A stretch of DNA of 42,639 nt from contig CALWHB010000011.1 of the NCBI GenBank assembly GCA_944380275.1, forward strand, positions 1 to 42,639, written 5' to 3'. The stretch comes from an uncultured Christensenellaceae bacterium. Lineage in GTDB: Bacteria; Bacillota; Clostridia; Christensenellales; UBA3700. The notes beneath the pieces are model-generated. The model did no database searches, was not told the DNA's origin, and saw only the letters and a program-made list of their open reading frames with translations. Below are positions 1 through 8,395 of the stretch, piece after piece (position 1 is the first letter of the stretch; every line of letters begins with the position of its first letter). Position numbers and translations under genes: made by a program.

Positions 1-917
1 ATATCTTCGTCTGCGGAAACTACTTTATCGTCGATTGCATGCCCTGCCCAAATTCTCTCGTTCTTAAAGATATCCGGTTTAAACTCATCGGCATCTGTGT
101 CAAGAAAATATCCCATAAGCGGAACAGCCGCAGCGTAAAAACCCGGATTGTTGTATAAAGAATACCACACGCACGCACCGCCGTAAGAAATACCTGTAAC
201 GTATATCCTGTCAGAATCGACGGGATAAGATTTTGCCAGATTTTCAATAAGCGACCTTATCGACCTCGTATAAACGTTGATGGTGCTTGGATTGTTTTCA
301 GTAAAATTGCCGCATTGAGGCAATAAGACAAAACAATCCTCCTTGAGATTTATCCCGACTGTTCTGAATTCTGCAAGCTGTTTAAAATTGTCTTCTCCCG
401 ATGCTCCCGCGCCGTGCAGATATACAAGCAGCGGCTTTTTGCCTTTTCCTTTACACTCTTTGAATCTGAAAGGCAGCTCAATACCCTCGACGGTATCAAA
501 ATAAGAAAATTTTTTATATGAAGGCATGAAAGAACTTTTGCGTACTATCGTGTTCTCAACGTAATTTTCTTTTATTTCCTTCGCTTTGAGTGCGTATCTT
601 TTTCTTTCGGCGTTCTGCAATAAGACGGCTTTCCTGAAACGGGAAAGAGGCATTATGCCGTATTCAGAATAACTTCCGTCCGTATAGTTTATTATGTAAA
701 CAATCCCGTTTTCGTCGACCGCGCTTGCATAAAACCATTTTAAAATTTTATCCCCTGCTGCATACTGAGGATTATCCTTATGAAATTGTTGCAAAAGCAG
801 ACCATAAATATCCTCTTTGTCCTTATCTTCGAAGGCGGCAAAGGACCAATATTCATGCTCTTCATACAGATAGTTTTTAAAAAGTTCTTTATCTTTTACA
901 GCAATACAGTATTTCAT
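1..917 (-). CDS. Alpha/beta-hydrolase esterase (PHB-depolymerase/dienelactone-hydrolase-like), 3' end outside window
   Basis: The reading frame is open from the ATG at 917 to the left edge, so about 305 residues are present and the C-terminus is missing. The start is supported by GGAG a few bases upstream. The first ~150 residues form an N-terminal region I do not recognise. Then comes an alpha/beta-hydrolase core: an oxyanion-hole motif YLHGAGASGE near residue 165, a nucleophile elbow GISYGG near residue 241, and AGHAIDD near the truncation, which resembles the segment carrying the acid residue in peptidase-like esterases. No signal peptide is visible, so it is probably cytoplasmic. It lies 42 nt downstream of the DUF2779 gene on the same strand and probably shares its transcript. 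The substrate is unknown; a carbohydrate acyl esterase would suit the nearby glycosidases, but that is inference. Confidence 0.75.
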   Translation of the reverse strand, partial: MKYCIAVKDKELFKNYLYEEHEYWSFAAFEDKDKEDIYGLLLQQFHKDNPQYAAGDKILKWFYASAVDENGIVYIINYTDGSYSEYGIMPLSRFRKAVLLQNAERKRYALKAKEIKENYVENTIVRKSSFMPSYKKFSYFDTVEGIELPFRFKECKGKGKKPLLVYLHGAGASGEDNFKQLAEFRTVGINLKEDCFVLLPQCGNFTENNPSTINVYTRSIRSLIENLAKSYPVDSDRIYVTGISYGGACVWYSLYNNPGFYAAAVPLMGYFLDTDADEFKPDIFKNERIWAGHAIDDKVVSADED

Positions 918-959
918 TTTTGCTCCATTAAATACATATTACCTACACAGGCAGGAAAA

Positions 960-2450
960 TTATACTCTTTTCTTAATATCATCCAGTATCGTTATCATAG
1001 ACAGCGTATCAAGTTTGCAATACTCCCACAGTGCGGCTCTTTTCGCCTTCTTCTGCTCTTCGGGCATATATGGCAGCATCAGATAAGTCGCCATCGCATC
1101 CGCACCGTTATGCACAGCCCCTACTTCGTATCCGTGCGCTCCGTCAGGGTCAACGCATCTGTATATAGTCTTCAGAGAACGCGACCCGAGCGATTCCCCG
1201 TAATATACGGTATCGTTTGAGAAAACCGCGCCTATATCTCTGACATTGTTGCGCGCCGTGCTGAGTTTAGCGCGTACGTGCGGAAACATCTGCGCAAGCT
1301 GTCCCAGCACTTTGCACTCAAGAAATTTGCCGAAGGCGAGTATGCAGGAATTCTGAGGTATCTCTTTTGCGAGCCTGTTTGCTATAATCTCTCTTGCGTC
1401 CTCTCCCTCTTTTGCAATATATCCGTAATGCACGGGTGCGTCGCCCTCTTTTTCTATCACGTGCAGAGAATACTGAAACGCCACCGTTTCAAGAGGTCTT
1501 GTCCCTCTGTATCTGGGAATAGCAGACTGGAGCGACTCAAAGTCAAGAAAACACATGGGGTACCACAAACCGCCGAGGAATTTAGACAGTGAGTTTTTAT
1601 CAACATAAACCGCCTTTTCGTCGTACGCCTTTATAATCCCCGCCGCCTTAGGTTTTAGCAAAGGAGCCTCAGCTCTTAAATCGTCAAAAGAAATCTTTCC
1701 TTCTGAATACAGCCTGTATCTGGTTGCAGCGTCCACTCCGTGAACGGTGAAAAGCGACGGCTTGTCCAGCCACCCTCCGAAACACGCGCTGAAATATTCG
1801 CACCCGAACTGCCTTTCGCAATTTGCGCACAATACAGCGTCAGGCATATCGTTTTTCTGCACGAAGGCAGCAAGTTCCTCACAGTTTTTCTCTACTTTTT
1901 CAGAATACTTCCTCACTCTTTTCGTCAGGTCTATTTTGCGTAGCAAAGCGGATTCTTTGAGCTGTTTTCCAAGCGTATAATGCGGGTCGACTACTATAAG
2001 GGAAATCTTTGCCACTCTGATTGAGCAAAGCTTTGCCACGTGTGCGAGATATGCAAGCTCTCTGATATAGTTTTCTGAAGGTGCGGTCGCGCATTTTACC
2101 ACATAAAAATTTACGCCGTCATCCGTCGGGACGGCAATATCGAAATCGGTGCAGAAAATTTTTGACAGAAGTATGCCGCCGTACACCGTCCTGCCCTCTT
2201 CAAGCAATTTTGCCGTTTTATCAGAAAGCGCGGTAAGTTGTACATACGTATCGGCACTTCCCCCTGCCTCTTCTCCACCCGGAAAAAGTGCGCGGGAAAG
2301 GAGCGCAAGTTCTCTCGTTTCCTGCCTCCTCTGTTGCACGGTAAGGCTGAGTTTTGCCGCGCCCGGGTCGTTTGCCTCATACCTTGCAGCTCTTTTGCAT
2401 CGCGTATATTTTACGTATAATCTCTTTGTAATTATGCCCTTTATTGCCAT
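960..2450 (-). CDS. DUF2779-type protein: Cas4/RecB-like nuclease region plus DEDD-type exonuclease-like domain
   Basis: 496 residues. The N-terminal half looks like a Cas4/RecB-type PD-(D/E)XK region with an Fe-S cluster: one Cys near residue 18 (YTRCKRAARYE) and a later cluster CANCERQFGCEYFSAC. The expected E-x-K of the nuclease appears as FYVVKCAT, so the acidic residue seems lost and this site may be inactive. The C-terminal half begins with CFLDFES, a DxE motif of DEDD 3'-5' exonucleases, and ends with YCKLDTLSMI carrying a late Asp, as in DUF2779. The family is predicted to act on nucleic acid, but its role is not established. There is no Shine-Dalgarno before the ATG; instead a TATACT box lies 6 nt upstream, suggesting a leaderless mRNA. 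The truncated esterase follows in the same direction. Confidence 0.75.
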   Translation of the reverse strand: MAIKGIITKRLYVKYTRCKRAARYEANDPGAAKLSLTVQQRRQETRELALLSRALFPGGEEAGGSADTYVQLTALSDKTAKLLEEGRTVYGGILLSKIFCTDFDIAVPTDDGVNFYVVKCATAPSENYIRELAYLAHVAKLCSIRVAKISLIVVDPHYTLGKQLKESALLRKIDLTKRVRKYSEKVEKNCEELAAFVQKNDMPDAVLCANCERQFGCEYFSACFGGWLDKPSLFTVHGVDAATRYRLYSEGKISFDDLRAEAPLLKPKAAGIIKAYDEKAVYVDKNSLSKFLGGLWYPMCFLDFESLQSAIPRYRGTRPLETVAFQYSLHVIEKEGDAPVHYGYIAKEGEDAREIIANRLAKEIPQNSCILAFGKFLECKVLGQLAQMFPHVRAKLSTARNNVRDIGAVFSNDTVYYGESLGSRSLKTIYRCVDPDGAHGYEVGAVHNGADAMATYLMLPYMPEEQKKAKRAALWEYCKLDTLSMITILDDIKKRV

Positions 2451-2456
2451 ATTTAC

Positions 2457-2485
2457 AGTATACCATACGACGCGCGTTTTTACAA
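2457..2485 (-). promoter_or_regulatory. Sigma-A promoter, probably leaderless, for the DUF2779 gene
   Basis: On the minus strand, TTGTAA (2480-2485) is followed by a 17-nt spacer and TATACT (2457-2462), with TGG before the -10 box (extended -10). Only 6 nt (GTAAAT) separate the -10 box from the ATG at 2450, so the predicted transcription start is at or within a base of the A of ATG. No ribosome binding site can fit. Confidence 0.65.
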
Positions 2486-2581
2486 CTTTTAAGATACGCG
2501 CCTTTGATTGGAAATAAATAATATAATATCTATTTTCACATATAATATAACGTTGAATTTTTTATTTATTAACTTTTGGTA

Positions 2582-2610
2582 TTGACAGAGTGTAATCGCT
2601 TTGATACTAT
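2582..2610 (+). promoter_or_regulatory. Sigma-A promoter of the DUF898-like gene
   Basis: TTGACA (2582-2587), 17-nt spacer, TACTAT (2605-2610). A normal Shine-Dalgarno (AAGGAGGA, about 2626-2633) follows just before the ATG at 2642. Confidence 0.8.
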
Positions 2611-2641
2611 AAAACTATAAAAGATAAGGAGGAATTCTTTT

Positions 2642-2965
2642 ATGGCAAAAGACATTGAACAGACCAGGTCTAAATTCGACGGAGGCGTCCTGGGCTATAT
2701 AGGTACAAACCTTCTGGTATTGCTCATTTCGATATGCACTCTGTTTATCGGCTACCCCTGGGCGGCATGCCTTTACTACAAATGGGAAACAAAACACACT
2801 ACCATTGATGACAGAGCTCTTGTTTTCGACGGTACCGGCGCGCAACTATTTGGCTCTTACATCAAATGGTTCCTGCTTTGTATAATCACGATAGGCATAT
2901 ACACCCTGTGGCTGCCCGTCAAAATGACTGCATGGAAGGTAAAACACACTCACTTTGCAGATTGA
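2642..2965 (+). CDS. Small DUF898 (YjgN)-like membrane protein
   Basis: 107 residues with two hydrophobic segments, roughly residues 17-45 and 70-92. Features typical of DUF898 repeats are visible: FDGTGAQLFGSYIKW followed by a helix ending GIYTLWLPVK and then WKVKHTHF. The similar WETKHTTI after the first helix suggests an internal duplication. The protein should sit in the cytoplasmic membrane; the biochemical role of the family is unknown. The gene is monocistronic, with a consensus promoter and Shine-Dalgarno upstream and a hairpin terminator about 25 nt after the stop. Confidence 0.8.
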   Translation: MAKDIEQTRSKFDGGVLGYIGTNLLVLLISICTLFIGYPWAACLYYKWETKHTTIDDRALVFDGTGAQLFGSYIKWFLLCIITIGIYTLWLPVKMTAWKVKHTHFAD

Positions 2966-2987
2966 TTTTGTAAAAAGAAAACATCTC

Positions 2988-3017
2988 AACGCTCTTGAAT
3001 ATCAAGGGCGTTTTTTG
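2988..3017 (+). terminator. Rho-independent terminator of the DUF898-like gene
   Basis: An 11-bp stem (AACGCTCTTGA with TCAAGGGCGTT, one T-G wobble), a 3-nt loop and a run of T. Confidence 0.9.
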
Positions 3018-3182
3018 TTCTCTTTAATCGACAATTATTGTTTCTTAACCCGCCCGTCGCAATGACAAATCCGCGGCGCACACCTATAACAATGCAAAAA
3101 AACCGCAGATTGTCGCCAAAATAATACACCGACATCCCAATAATAACGATATAGTTTATTTTTAAAATCTTTATTTATATTA

Positions 3183-3211
3183 TTGACATCCTTAAATCTG
3201 TATGTTATAAT
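3183..3211 (+). promoter_or_regulatory. Perfect-consensus sigma-A promoter in a gene-free region
   Basis: TTGACA (3183-3188), exactly 17 nt, TATAAT (3206-3211). No coding frame follows before a strong terminator about 55 nt after the -10 box, so the promoter appears to serve a short non-coding transcript. Confidence 0.85.
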
Positions 3212-3217
3212 CAAATC

Positions 3218-3303
3218 ATCAAACGACGGAGGCGATTACCGATAGTCGAGGTTCACGGCCTCACGAAATACCCCTTCCCCGTTCAGGAAGGGGTATTTGT
3301 TTA
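3218..3303 (+). ncRNA. Candidate small RNA (~85 nt), unrecognised
   Basis: A transcript starting about 7 nt after TATAAT would run about 85 nt to the terminator. It has no ATG-initiated frame. It can fold into a stem CGAC/GTCG enclosing a GG/CC pair (about 3223-3247), a GAGG/CCTC hairpin with a 7-nt loop (about 3248-3262), and the 13-bp terminator hairpin. It does not look like SRP RNA, 6S RNA, tmRNA or a riboswitch I know. The next gene is on the opposite strand, so it is not the leader of a downstream gene. It could be a trans-acting sRNA or could regulate the convergent GH43 transcript. Confidence 0.6.
3266..3303 (+). terminator. Strong terminator of the candidate small RNA
   Basis: A perfect 13-bp stem (AAATACCCCTTCC at 3266-3278 with GGAAGGGGTATTT at 3286-3298), a 7-nt loop and a T-rich tail (TTTGTTTAT). 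It might also slow minus-strand transcripts leaving the GH43 gene, but that strand has only a short T run. Confidence 0.85.
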
Positions 3304-3365
3304 TAGGCTCTCCGCATTACAGTTTTATTATTCTGAAAGCGTTTTTCTCTTATGAAAATCCTCTT

Positions 3366-4289
3366 TTAATCCTCTTTGCCGCTACTTAATTTTATAAGCA
3401 ACGGTCTTTCGTATTTCTTTGTAAAAATCGTGCGTGCATCGGGGCTGTGCAGTATCAGATACCTTTGCCCGTTATAATCGTCAAATATCATACCGTGTCC
3501 GCCGTCCGCCGTATATACAGCCCCTTCCTGAATCCATTTTCCGTCCACTCTCCCGTTCTCCGAACGCGCCACGAGCTGAACGTATTTTCTGTCTGCGGTT
3601 CTCGTCGACCACAGCAATTTTCTCTTTCCGTCCTCAAAAAAGCAGAACGGACCGTCTGTAATTTTCTGTCTTGTTCTTGCAGGAGAATACACGTTGTCGG
3701 ACGCCCTGAAAAGAAGTACGTCGCTCTCTTTTTGCGTCCCAGAAAGGTCGGGGTTCAGCCTTACAGCTCTTATTTCTCCGTCGCCGCACTCAATATATTC
3801 TTTGCAATAAATACACCAGTACTCCCCGTCCTGTTCTGCCAGAGTGCCGTCCAGACACGACAATCCTTCGGGAGTCAGCCTTACGGCGTCTTTGTAAATC
3901 CCGTCAACTTCGTCGCATACGAACATATACGTTCCCCTTTTTCCGCCTTTGGGAGTCAGAGTAACGAGCAGCCTGTACTTTCCTTCCGCAAAGTGGATTT
4001 CAGGAGCCCAGAAGTCTGCATACTCAACATCCTGTTCCTTCTTTTCAAGCACGGTAAAAGGCCCCATCCAGGTCTTCAGGTCGCAAGACTTATATATTAC
4101 AGTGCCGTAACTGTCGTTGAAATTGTAATGATAAATCGTTCCCGCCATAACGTAACCGCCTTTTCCGTCCTTTATCACAAACGGGTCGCGCACGGTTATA
4201 TCGTCAAACGTCAGCCCTTCTCTGTAAGGCAACGGCCACTCAAGACGTTTTCCGCCTATGTATTTCCTGAGTTTTTTCAAAAGTCCCAT
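3366..4289 (-). CDS. Glycoside hydrolase family 43 enzyme (cytoplasmic)
   Basis: 307 residues, about the length of a single-domain five-bladed GH43 catalytic module. The expected catalytic acids are visible: RDPF with the base Asp35, SCLDGTL with the pKa-modulating Asp147, and YCKEYIECGDGEI with the acid Glu164. WAPEIHF after blade two is also typical. GH43 members cleave alpha-L-arabinosides or beta-D-xylosides; which one applies here cannot be told. There is no signal peptide, so the substrate would be an imported oligosaccharide or glycoside. An AGAGG Shine-Dalgarno precedes the ATG. The gene is divergent from the GH2-symporter operon, and a palindrome covers its promoter region, suggesting repression by a sugar-responsive factor. 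Confidence 0.85.
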   Translation of the reverse strand: MGLLKKLRKYIGGKRLEWPLPYREGLTFDDITVRDPFVIKDGKGGYVMAGTIYHYNFNDSYGTVIYKSCDLKTWMGPFTVLEKKEQDVEYADFWAPEIHFAEGKYRLLVTLTPKGGKRGTYMFVCDEVDGIYKDAVRLTPEGLSCLDGTLAEQDGEYWCIYCKEYIECGDGEIRAVRLNPDLSGTQKESDVLLFRASDNVYSPARTRQKITDGPFCFFEDGKRKLLWSTRTADRKYVQLVARSENGRVDGKWIQEGAVYTADGGHGMIFDDYNGQRYLILHSPDARTIFTKKYERPLLIKLSSGKED

Positions 4290-4336
4290 AAAAACCTCTT
4301 ATAAATAAAGCGTATTCTTGGTTTTAGTGCAAAGAC

Positions 4337-4369
4337 ATTATACATTATCTCAAAACAACCTTTGTTTTG
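4337..4369 (-). promoter_or_regulatory. GH43 promoter -10 box with palindromic candidate operator
   Basis: On the minus strand TATAAT lies at 4337-4342, and no good -35 hexamer is present. Instead a perfect inverted repeat, CAAAACAA-CCT-TTGTTTTG (4351-4369), covers the place a -35 box would occupy. A bound regulator there would block or recruit polymerase. The same sequence is not repeated before the GH2 promoter. Confidence 0.5.
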
Positions 4370-4573
4370 CAATATTTTTACAATCGTTATTTTAAAGCGA
4401 TTTGGCGGCATCACCTTAAATTTGTTGCTCAAAGTACCGACGTGTTATTTCTGTCAGATATAAATGCTGTTTAAAGGCGCAAAGTATGCAGTATATAAAA
4501 ACAAATTTTTGCAAATATATCTATTGCGGTCGGTTTCTATACCATTACGGTTTGTTTGCTGTAAAATCGGGCA

Positions 4574-4602
4574 TTGACCAGCAAAGCTTAAAATTTTATA
4601 AT
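4574..4602 (+). promoter_or_regulatory. Sigma-A promoter of the GH2-symporter operon
   Basis: TTGACC (4574-4579), 17-nt spacer, TATAAT (4597-4602), 35 nt before the GTG start. I see no other clear element between the palindrome at 4351-4369 and this promoter. Confidence 0.75.
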
Positions 4603-4637
4603 ATTATAGTAAGCTGATGCGAAAGGAGGCTAAAGCG

Positions 4638-6800
4638 GTGAAAATCGTAAACATCAATAAAGACTGGGAATTTGAAAAAGAGGGAGAAAAATCACGTGTT
4701 TCTCTGCCTCATACATGGAACGGACTTGACGGTCAGAACGGCGCAAACGGCTACTACCAGGGCAAATGCGTATACCGCAAAACTCTGCCCGGAGAAAAGA
4801 AAATCTGCTATATAGAATTCAACGGCGCAAACAGCGTCGCCGAAGTTTCTGTAAACGGGAAAAAGGTCGGAGAACACAAAGGCGGTTATTCTATGTTCCG
4901 TTTCAGAATAGACCCCTTTCTTGACAAGGAAGAAAATCTGCTTGAAGTATCGGTAGACAACACCGTAATTCCTGAAGTATTTCCGACTTCTGCCGACTTT
5001 ACGTTTTACGGCGGGCTTTACCGCGACGTCAATCTTATATACGCAGGAGAAACGCGTTTTTCTCTCGACGACGGCAGCAGATACGCTGTACGCGCCGTAC
5101 CCGCAAGACAAGGCGACAGCTGGGTGATTGACGTAAAGACATCTATAAGCGGCGCAAACGCAGATACGGTTTGCCTATACGAACTCAAAGACGCTGACGG
5201 AATAACCGTGGCGCGTTCTACCCGTCCCTCGGACAATCCTGACGATATTCTTTCAATCTCATCTCCCCACCTGTGGAACGGCGTCAAAGACCCTTATCTT
5301 TACACTCTGCGCTGCACACTCGTAAAGAACGCGAAGGAAATTGACGAAAGAGAGATAAACGTAGGTTTCAGAGAAATAGAATTTGACAGCGAAAAAGGCT
5401 GTTTTCTCAACGGCGAACACATAAAGCTCAAAGGCGTATCCAGACATCAGGACAGAGAAAATCTGGGCAATGCGCTGACTTTGAAAGAACACGAAGAGGA
5501 CATAAACCTTATTCTCGAAGTGGGCGCAAACTCAGTGCGCCTCGCGCACTATCAGCAGGCTGAAGAATTTTACACGCTCTGCGACAAAAAAGGTTTGCTC
5601 GTATGGGCAGAAGTCCCCGTGATAACGATATATTCCAAAGCGCGTCAGCAAAATGCGGAAGAACAACTCACTTCTCTTATAAAACAGAATATCAATCATC
5701 CTTCGATTTTCTGCTGGGGTATAGAAAACGAAATCACGCTTTCGGGCGAACGCAATAAAAAACTCGTTGCCGGACTTAACAGACTAAACGATATCGCACA
5801 CTCTCTCGACCCGTCAAGACCTACCGCCTGCGCTCAGGTCGCAATGGCAAAACCCGACTCTTTGCTGAACAGACTCACGGACATACTGGGTTATAATCAT
5901 TACTTCGGCTGGTATATGCAGACAGTGAACGCTCTGGATAAATGGCTGGACGATTTCCACAAAACAAATCCCTCTGTCAAACTATGCCTTTCAGAATACG
6001 GCGCAGAGGCAGTTATTGGTTATTACAGCGAAAATCCTGTGCAGGGCGACTATTCTGAAGGATACCAGGCTCTTTATCACGAACACTATATCGACGCCGT
6101 CAACAAACGCGACTGGATGTGGGGTTCTTATGTGTGGAATATGTTCGACTTCGGCTCTGCGGCACGCAACGAAGGCGGCGTCCGCGGCAGAAACAACAAA
6201 GGGCTGGTTACGATTGACAGAAAAATCAAAAAAGACGCCTTTTATATGTACAAGGCGACGTGGAGCGACGAAAAATTTGTTTATATTACCGCAAAACGAT
6301 ACCCCGACAGAGTTGTCGGAACGACTAAAATAAAAGTTTATTCCAATCTCCCTGAAGTTACGCTCAAAGCGGACGGATACGAAAAAACGGTTAAGGCGGA
6401 CAGAATTTTTGTCTTCGACGACGTACCCGTCAAAAAAGGCGACAATGACGTCGTTGTAATCGCCGGCAAATACAAAGATTCTTTTACCGTAAACGGGGTC
6501 GATAAACTTCCTGAAAGTTACGCGATAGGAAAAGGCGTTCCTATCCTTGTCAGAAACTGGTTCGGCACAGACGGAACGCTCAAGGACGACTGCCTTTCGG
6601 TAAACGACAGAGTGCGCGACCTGCTCGACAACGACGAGGCTCAGAGTATGCTGAAATTGGCTGCAGGCAATACCGTTAAAAAATGGTACGTTAAACTCCT
6701 GCGTCCGTTCAGAATCAGAACTCTGCTTAAAATCGCAGGTATAGACCCACAGATGACCGACATTATAAACGGATTTTTGCAGACAATAAAAAAACATTGA
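4638..6800 (+). CDS. Glycoside hydrolase family 2 enzyme (beta-galactosidase/beta-glucuronidase type)
   Basis: The start chosen is GTG at 4638: AAAGGAGG (4622-4629) sits 8 nt before it, while the in-frame ATG at 4617 lies upstream of that site. This gives 720 residues. Order: N-terminal jelly-roll sugar-binding domain (SLPHTWN, GANSVAEVSVNG), an Ig-like domain (to about residue 245, ending NVGFREIEF), a TIM barrel (LKGVSRHQDRENLG, GANSVRLAHYQQ), then a C-terminal beta region. The acid/base is the second Glu of WGIENE (Glu365) and the nucleophile is Glu in CLSEYG (Glu453). It retains single-chain exo-beta-glycosidases; the exact sugar is uncertain. No signal peptide. It is followed 17 nt later by the GPH symporter, implying import and intracellular hydrolysis. 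Confidence 0.9.
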   Translation: MKIVNINKDWEFEKEGEKSRVSLPHTWNGLDGQNGANGYYQGKCVYRKTLPGEKKICYIEFNGANSVAEVSVNGKKVGEHKGGYSMFRFRIDPFLDKEENLLEVSVDNTVIPEVFPTSADFTFYGGLYRDVNLIYAGETRFSLDDGSRYAVRAVPARQGDSWVIDVKTSISGANADTVCLYELKDADGITVARSTRPSDNPDDILSISSPHLWNGVKDPYLYTLRCTLVKNAKEIDEREINVGFREIEFDSEKGCFLNGEHIKLKGVSRHQDRENLGNALTLKEHEEDINLILEVGANSVRLAHYQQAEEFYTLCDKKGLLVWAEVPVITIYSKARQQNAEEQLTSLIKQNINHPSIFCWGIENEITLSGERNKKLVAGLNRLNDIAHSLDPSRPTACAQVAMAKPDSLLNRLTDILGYNHYFGWYMQTVNALDKWLDDFHKTNPSVKLCLSEYGAEAVIGYYSENPVQGDYSEGYQALYHEHYIDAVNKRDWMWGSYVWNMFDFGSAARNEGGVRGRNNKGLVTIDRKIKKDAFYMYKATWSDEKFVYITAKRYPDRVVGTTKIKVYSNLPEVTLKADGYEKTVKADRIFVFDDVPVKKGDNDVVVIAGKYKDSFTVNGVDKLPESYAIGKGVPILVRNWFGTDGTLKDDCLSVNDRVRDLLDNDEAQSMLKLAAGNTVKKWYVKLLRPFRIRTLLKIAGIDPQMTDIINGFLQTIKKH

Positions 6801-6817
6801 AATAAAGAGGGGAAATT

Positions 6818-8395
6818 ATGACGGATACCGCAACAAACGCACGTCCTTTCGGAATACGAGATAAGATAGGTTACGCGCTGGGCGACTTTGCGTGCAACCT
6901 CAGTTTTACGCTGCTGTCCACCTATATGATGCTGTACTATATGCAATACATGCTGATAAAGGAAACCGACTGGGCGTGGATTATCATCGTGGGAAAACTG
7001 TGGGACGCAATAAACGACCCCATAATAGGCGGACTTACTGACAGAGTAAGAATAGGAAAAAGCAAATACAAGTCGTGGATTTCGATAGGTTCAATCGGTC
7101 TTGTCGTATGTACGACGATAGTCTTCCTGCCCGTACCGGGAGCAAGTTATGCTGTGAAAATTCTGCTGTGCTTGCTCTCGTATATGGTATGGTCTGTATT
7201 CTATACTATGGTAAACGTACCGTACGGCTCTCTCCACTCGGCAATAAGCGACGACCCCGTTCACCGTTCTTCTCTCTCGACTTTCAGAAGTATCGGTGCA
7301 GGCGTTTCGATGCTGATAATCATGCTGCTGCCTGCAGTCGTATACGACGAAAACGAAAATCTCAAAGGCGGTATGTTTATCTGGCTCGCGCTGGGATTTT
7401 CAATCGTCGCTTTCTTCGCTCTGATTGGCGTAAACAAGCTGACCACAGAACGTGTAAACGTAAACCAGCCCATTGAGAAGAAAAAACAGAACTACTTCCA
7501 GGTTCTGCTCGCATTTGCAAAAAACAGACCTATCTGGGCTCTTACGATAGCGTCTATGGCGCAGGCAATCTGTTTTGTGGGTGCAAACAGCATGAATCAG
7601 ATTGTCTTCCAGTCCTACTTCCGCAATACCGATATTCTGACTGCCGTAACTATTGCCTCGTACGTACCGATGATAGTCGTGATGTTTATACTCAGCAAGC
7701 TTGTCAGCAGATTCGGAAAACGCAACTGCGTCCTTGTATCCTGCGCGATAAGTTTACTGGGCGCACTCGGCATGCTTGTATTCCCGTTCAGATATACCGA
7801 AGTCGGCGGCAGCGTGGACATACTTTCAATCGTGATGTGGACGCTCTTCCTGATGATTGCAAATATAGGCAACGGCTTGTTCGGCGTAATAGTATGGGCG
7901 ATGGTTGTCGACTGTATCGATTATCAGAACCTCAGGACGGGACAGCGAGACGAAGGTTCTATATATTCTCTCTATTCCTTCTTCCGCAAACTCGCACAGG
8001 GCATAGGTTCTTCTCTCGTTGCGCTCGTACTCGCCGGACTCGGCTATCAGAAAGAACTCGGCTCTGCCCAGCCTCTCGACGTTGCGACCGACATAAAGAC
8101 AGGATATGTGCTGTTCCTGCTGATAGGACTTGCGATAATGCTGCTTTCAATCCTCGTCGTATACAATATTAAAAAATCGGACGAACACCGCATACACGAC
8201 GAGCTTTACAACAAGAATATCGCCTGCCCTGCTCTTGAAGGCGACGGCGCGCAGATTCCGGGAGAAGTCGCAGAGGCTGTCTTCCCCGACGTCGACAATC
8301 AGACAAATAACGGTATAACAAACACGGATAAAGAAATTTTTAATACAGACAGCAATCTCTGCAATCCAGAGGAGGATAAAAAAGACGACCGATGA
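6818..8395 (+). CDS. GPH-family sugar:cation symporter (MelB/XynP/UidB-like)
   Basis: 525 residues with about 12 hydrophobic segments. The N-terminal signature GYALGDFACNL and the loop motif KLWDAINDPIIGGLTDR are characteristic of glycoside-pentoside-hexuronide:cation symporters of the major facilitator type. These import oligosaccharides or glycosides with Na+ or H+. An AGAGGGG site precedes the ATG. It sits between the GH2 gene (17-nt gap) and the EamA gene (4-nt overlap), so the operon probably imports the GH2 substrate. The last ~70 residues (from about 455) are hydrophilic and Asn/Asp-rich, beyond the normal family end of about 450-460 residues; no function is evident for that tail. Confidence 0.9.
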   Translation: MTDTATNARPFGIRDKIGYALGDFACNLSFTLLSTYMMLYYMQYMLIKETDWAWIIIVGKLWDAINDPIIGGLTDRVRIGKSKYKSWISIGSIGLVVCTTIVFLPVPGASYAVKILLCLLSYMVWSVFYTMVNVPYGSLHSAISDDPVHRSSLSTFRSIGAGVSMLIIMLLPAVVYDENENLKGGMFIWLALGFSIVAFFALIGVNKLTTERVNVNQPIEKKKQNYFQVLLAFAKNRPIWALTIASMAQAICFVGANSMNQIVFQSYFRNTDILTAVTIASYVPMIVVMFILSKLVSRFGKRNCVLVSCAISLLGALGMLVFPFRYTEVGGSVDILSIVMWTLFLMIANIGNGLFGVIVWAMVVDCIDYQNLRTGQRDEGSIYSLYSFFRKLAQGIGSSLVALVLAGLGYQKELGSAQPLDVATDIKTGYVLFLLIGLAIMLLSILVVYNIKKSDEHRIHDELYNKNIACPALEGDGAQIPGEVAEAVFPDVDNQTNNGITNTDKEIFNTDSNLCNPEEDKKDDR

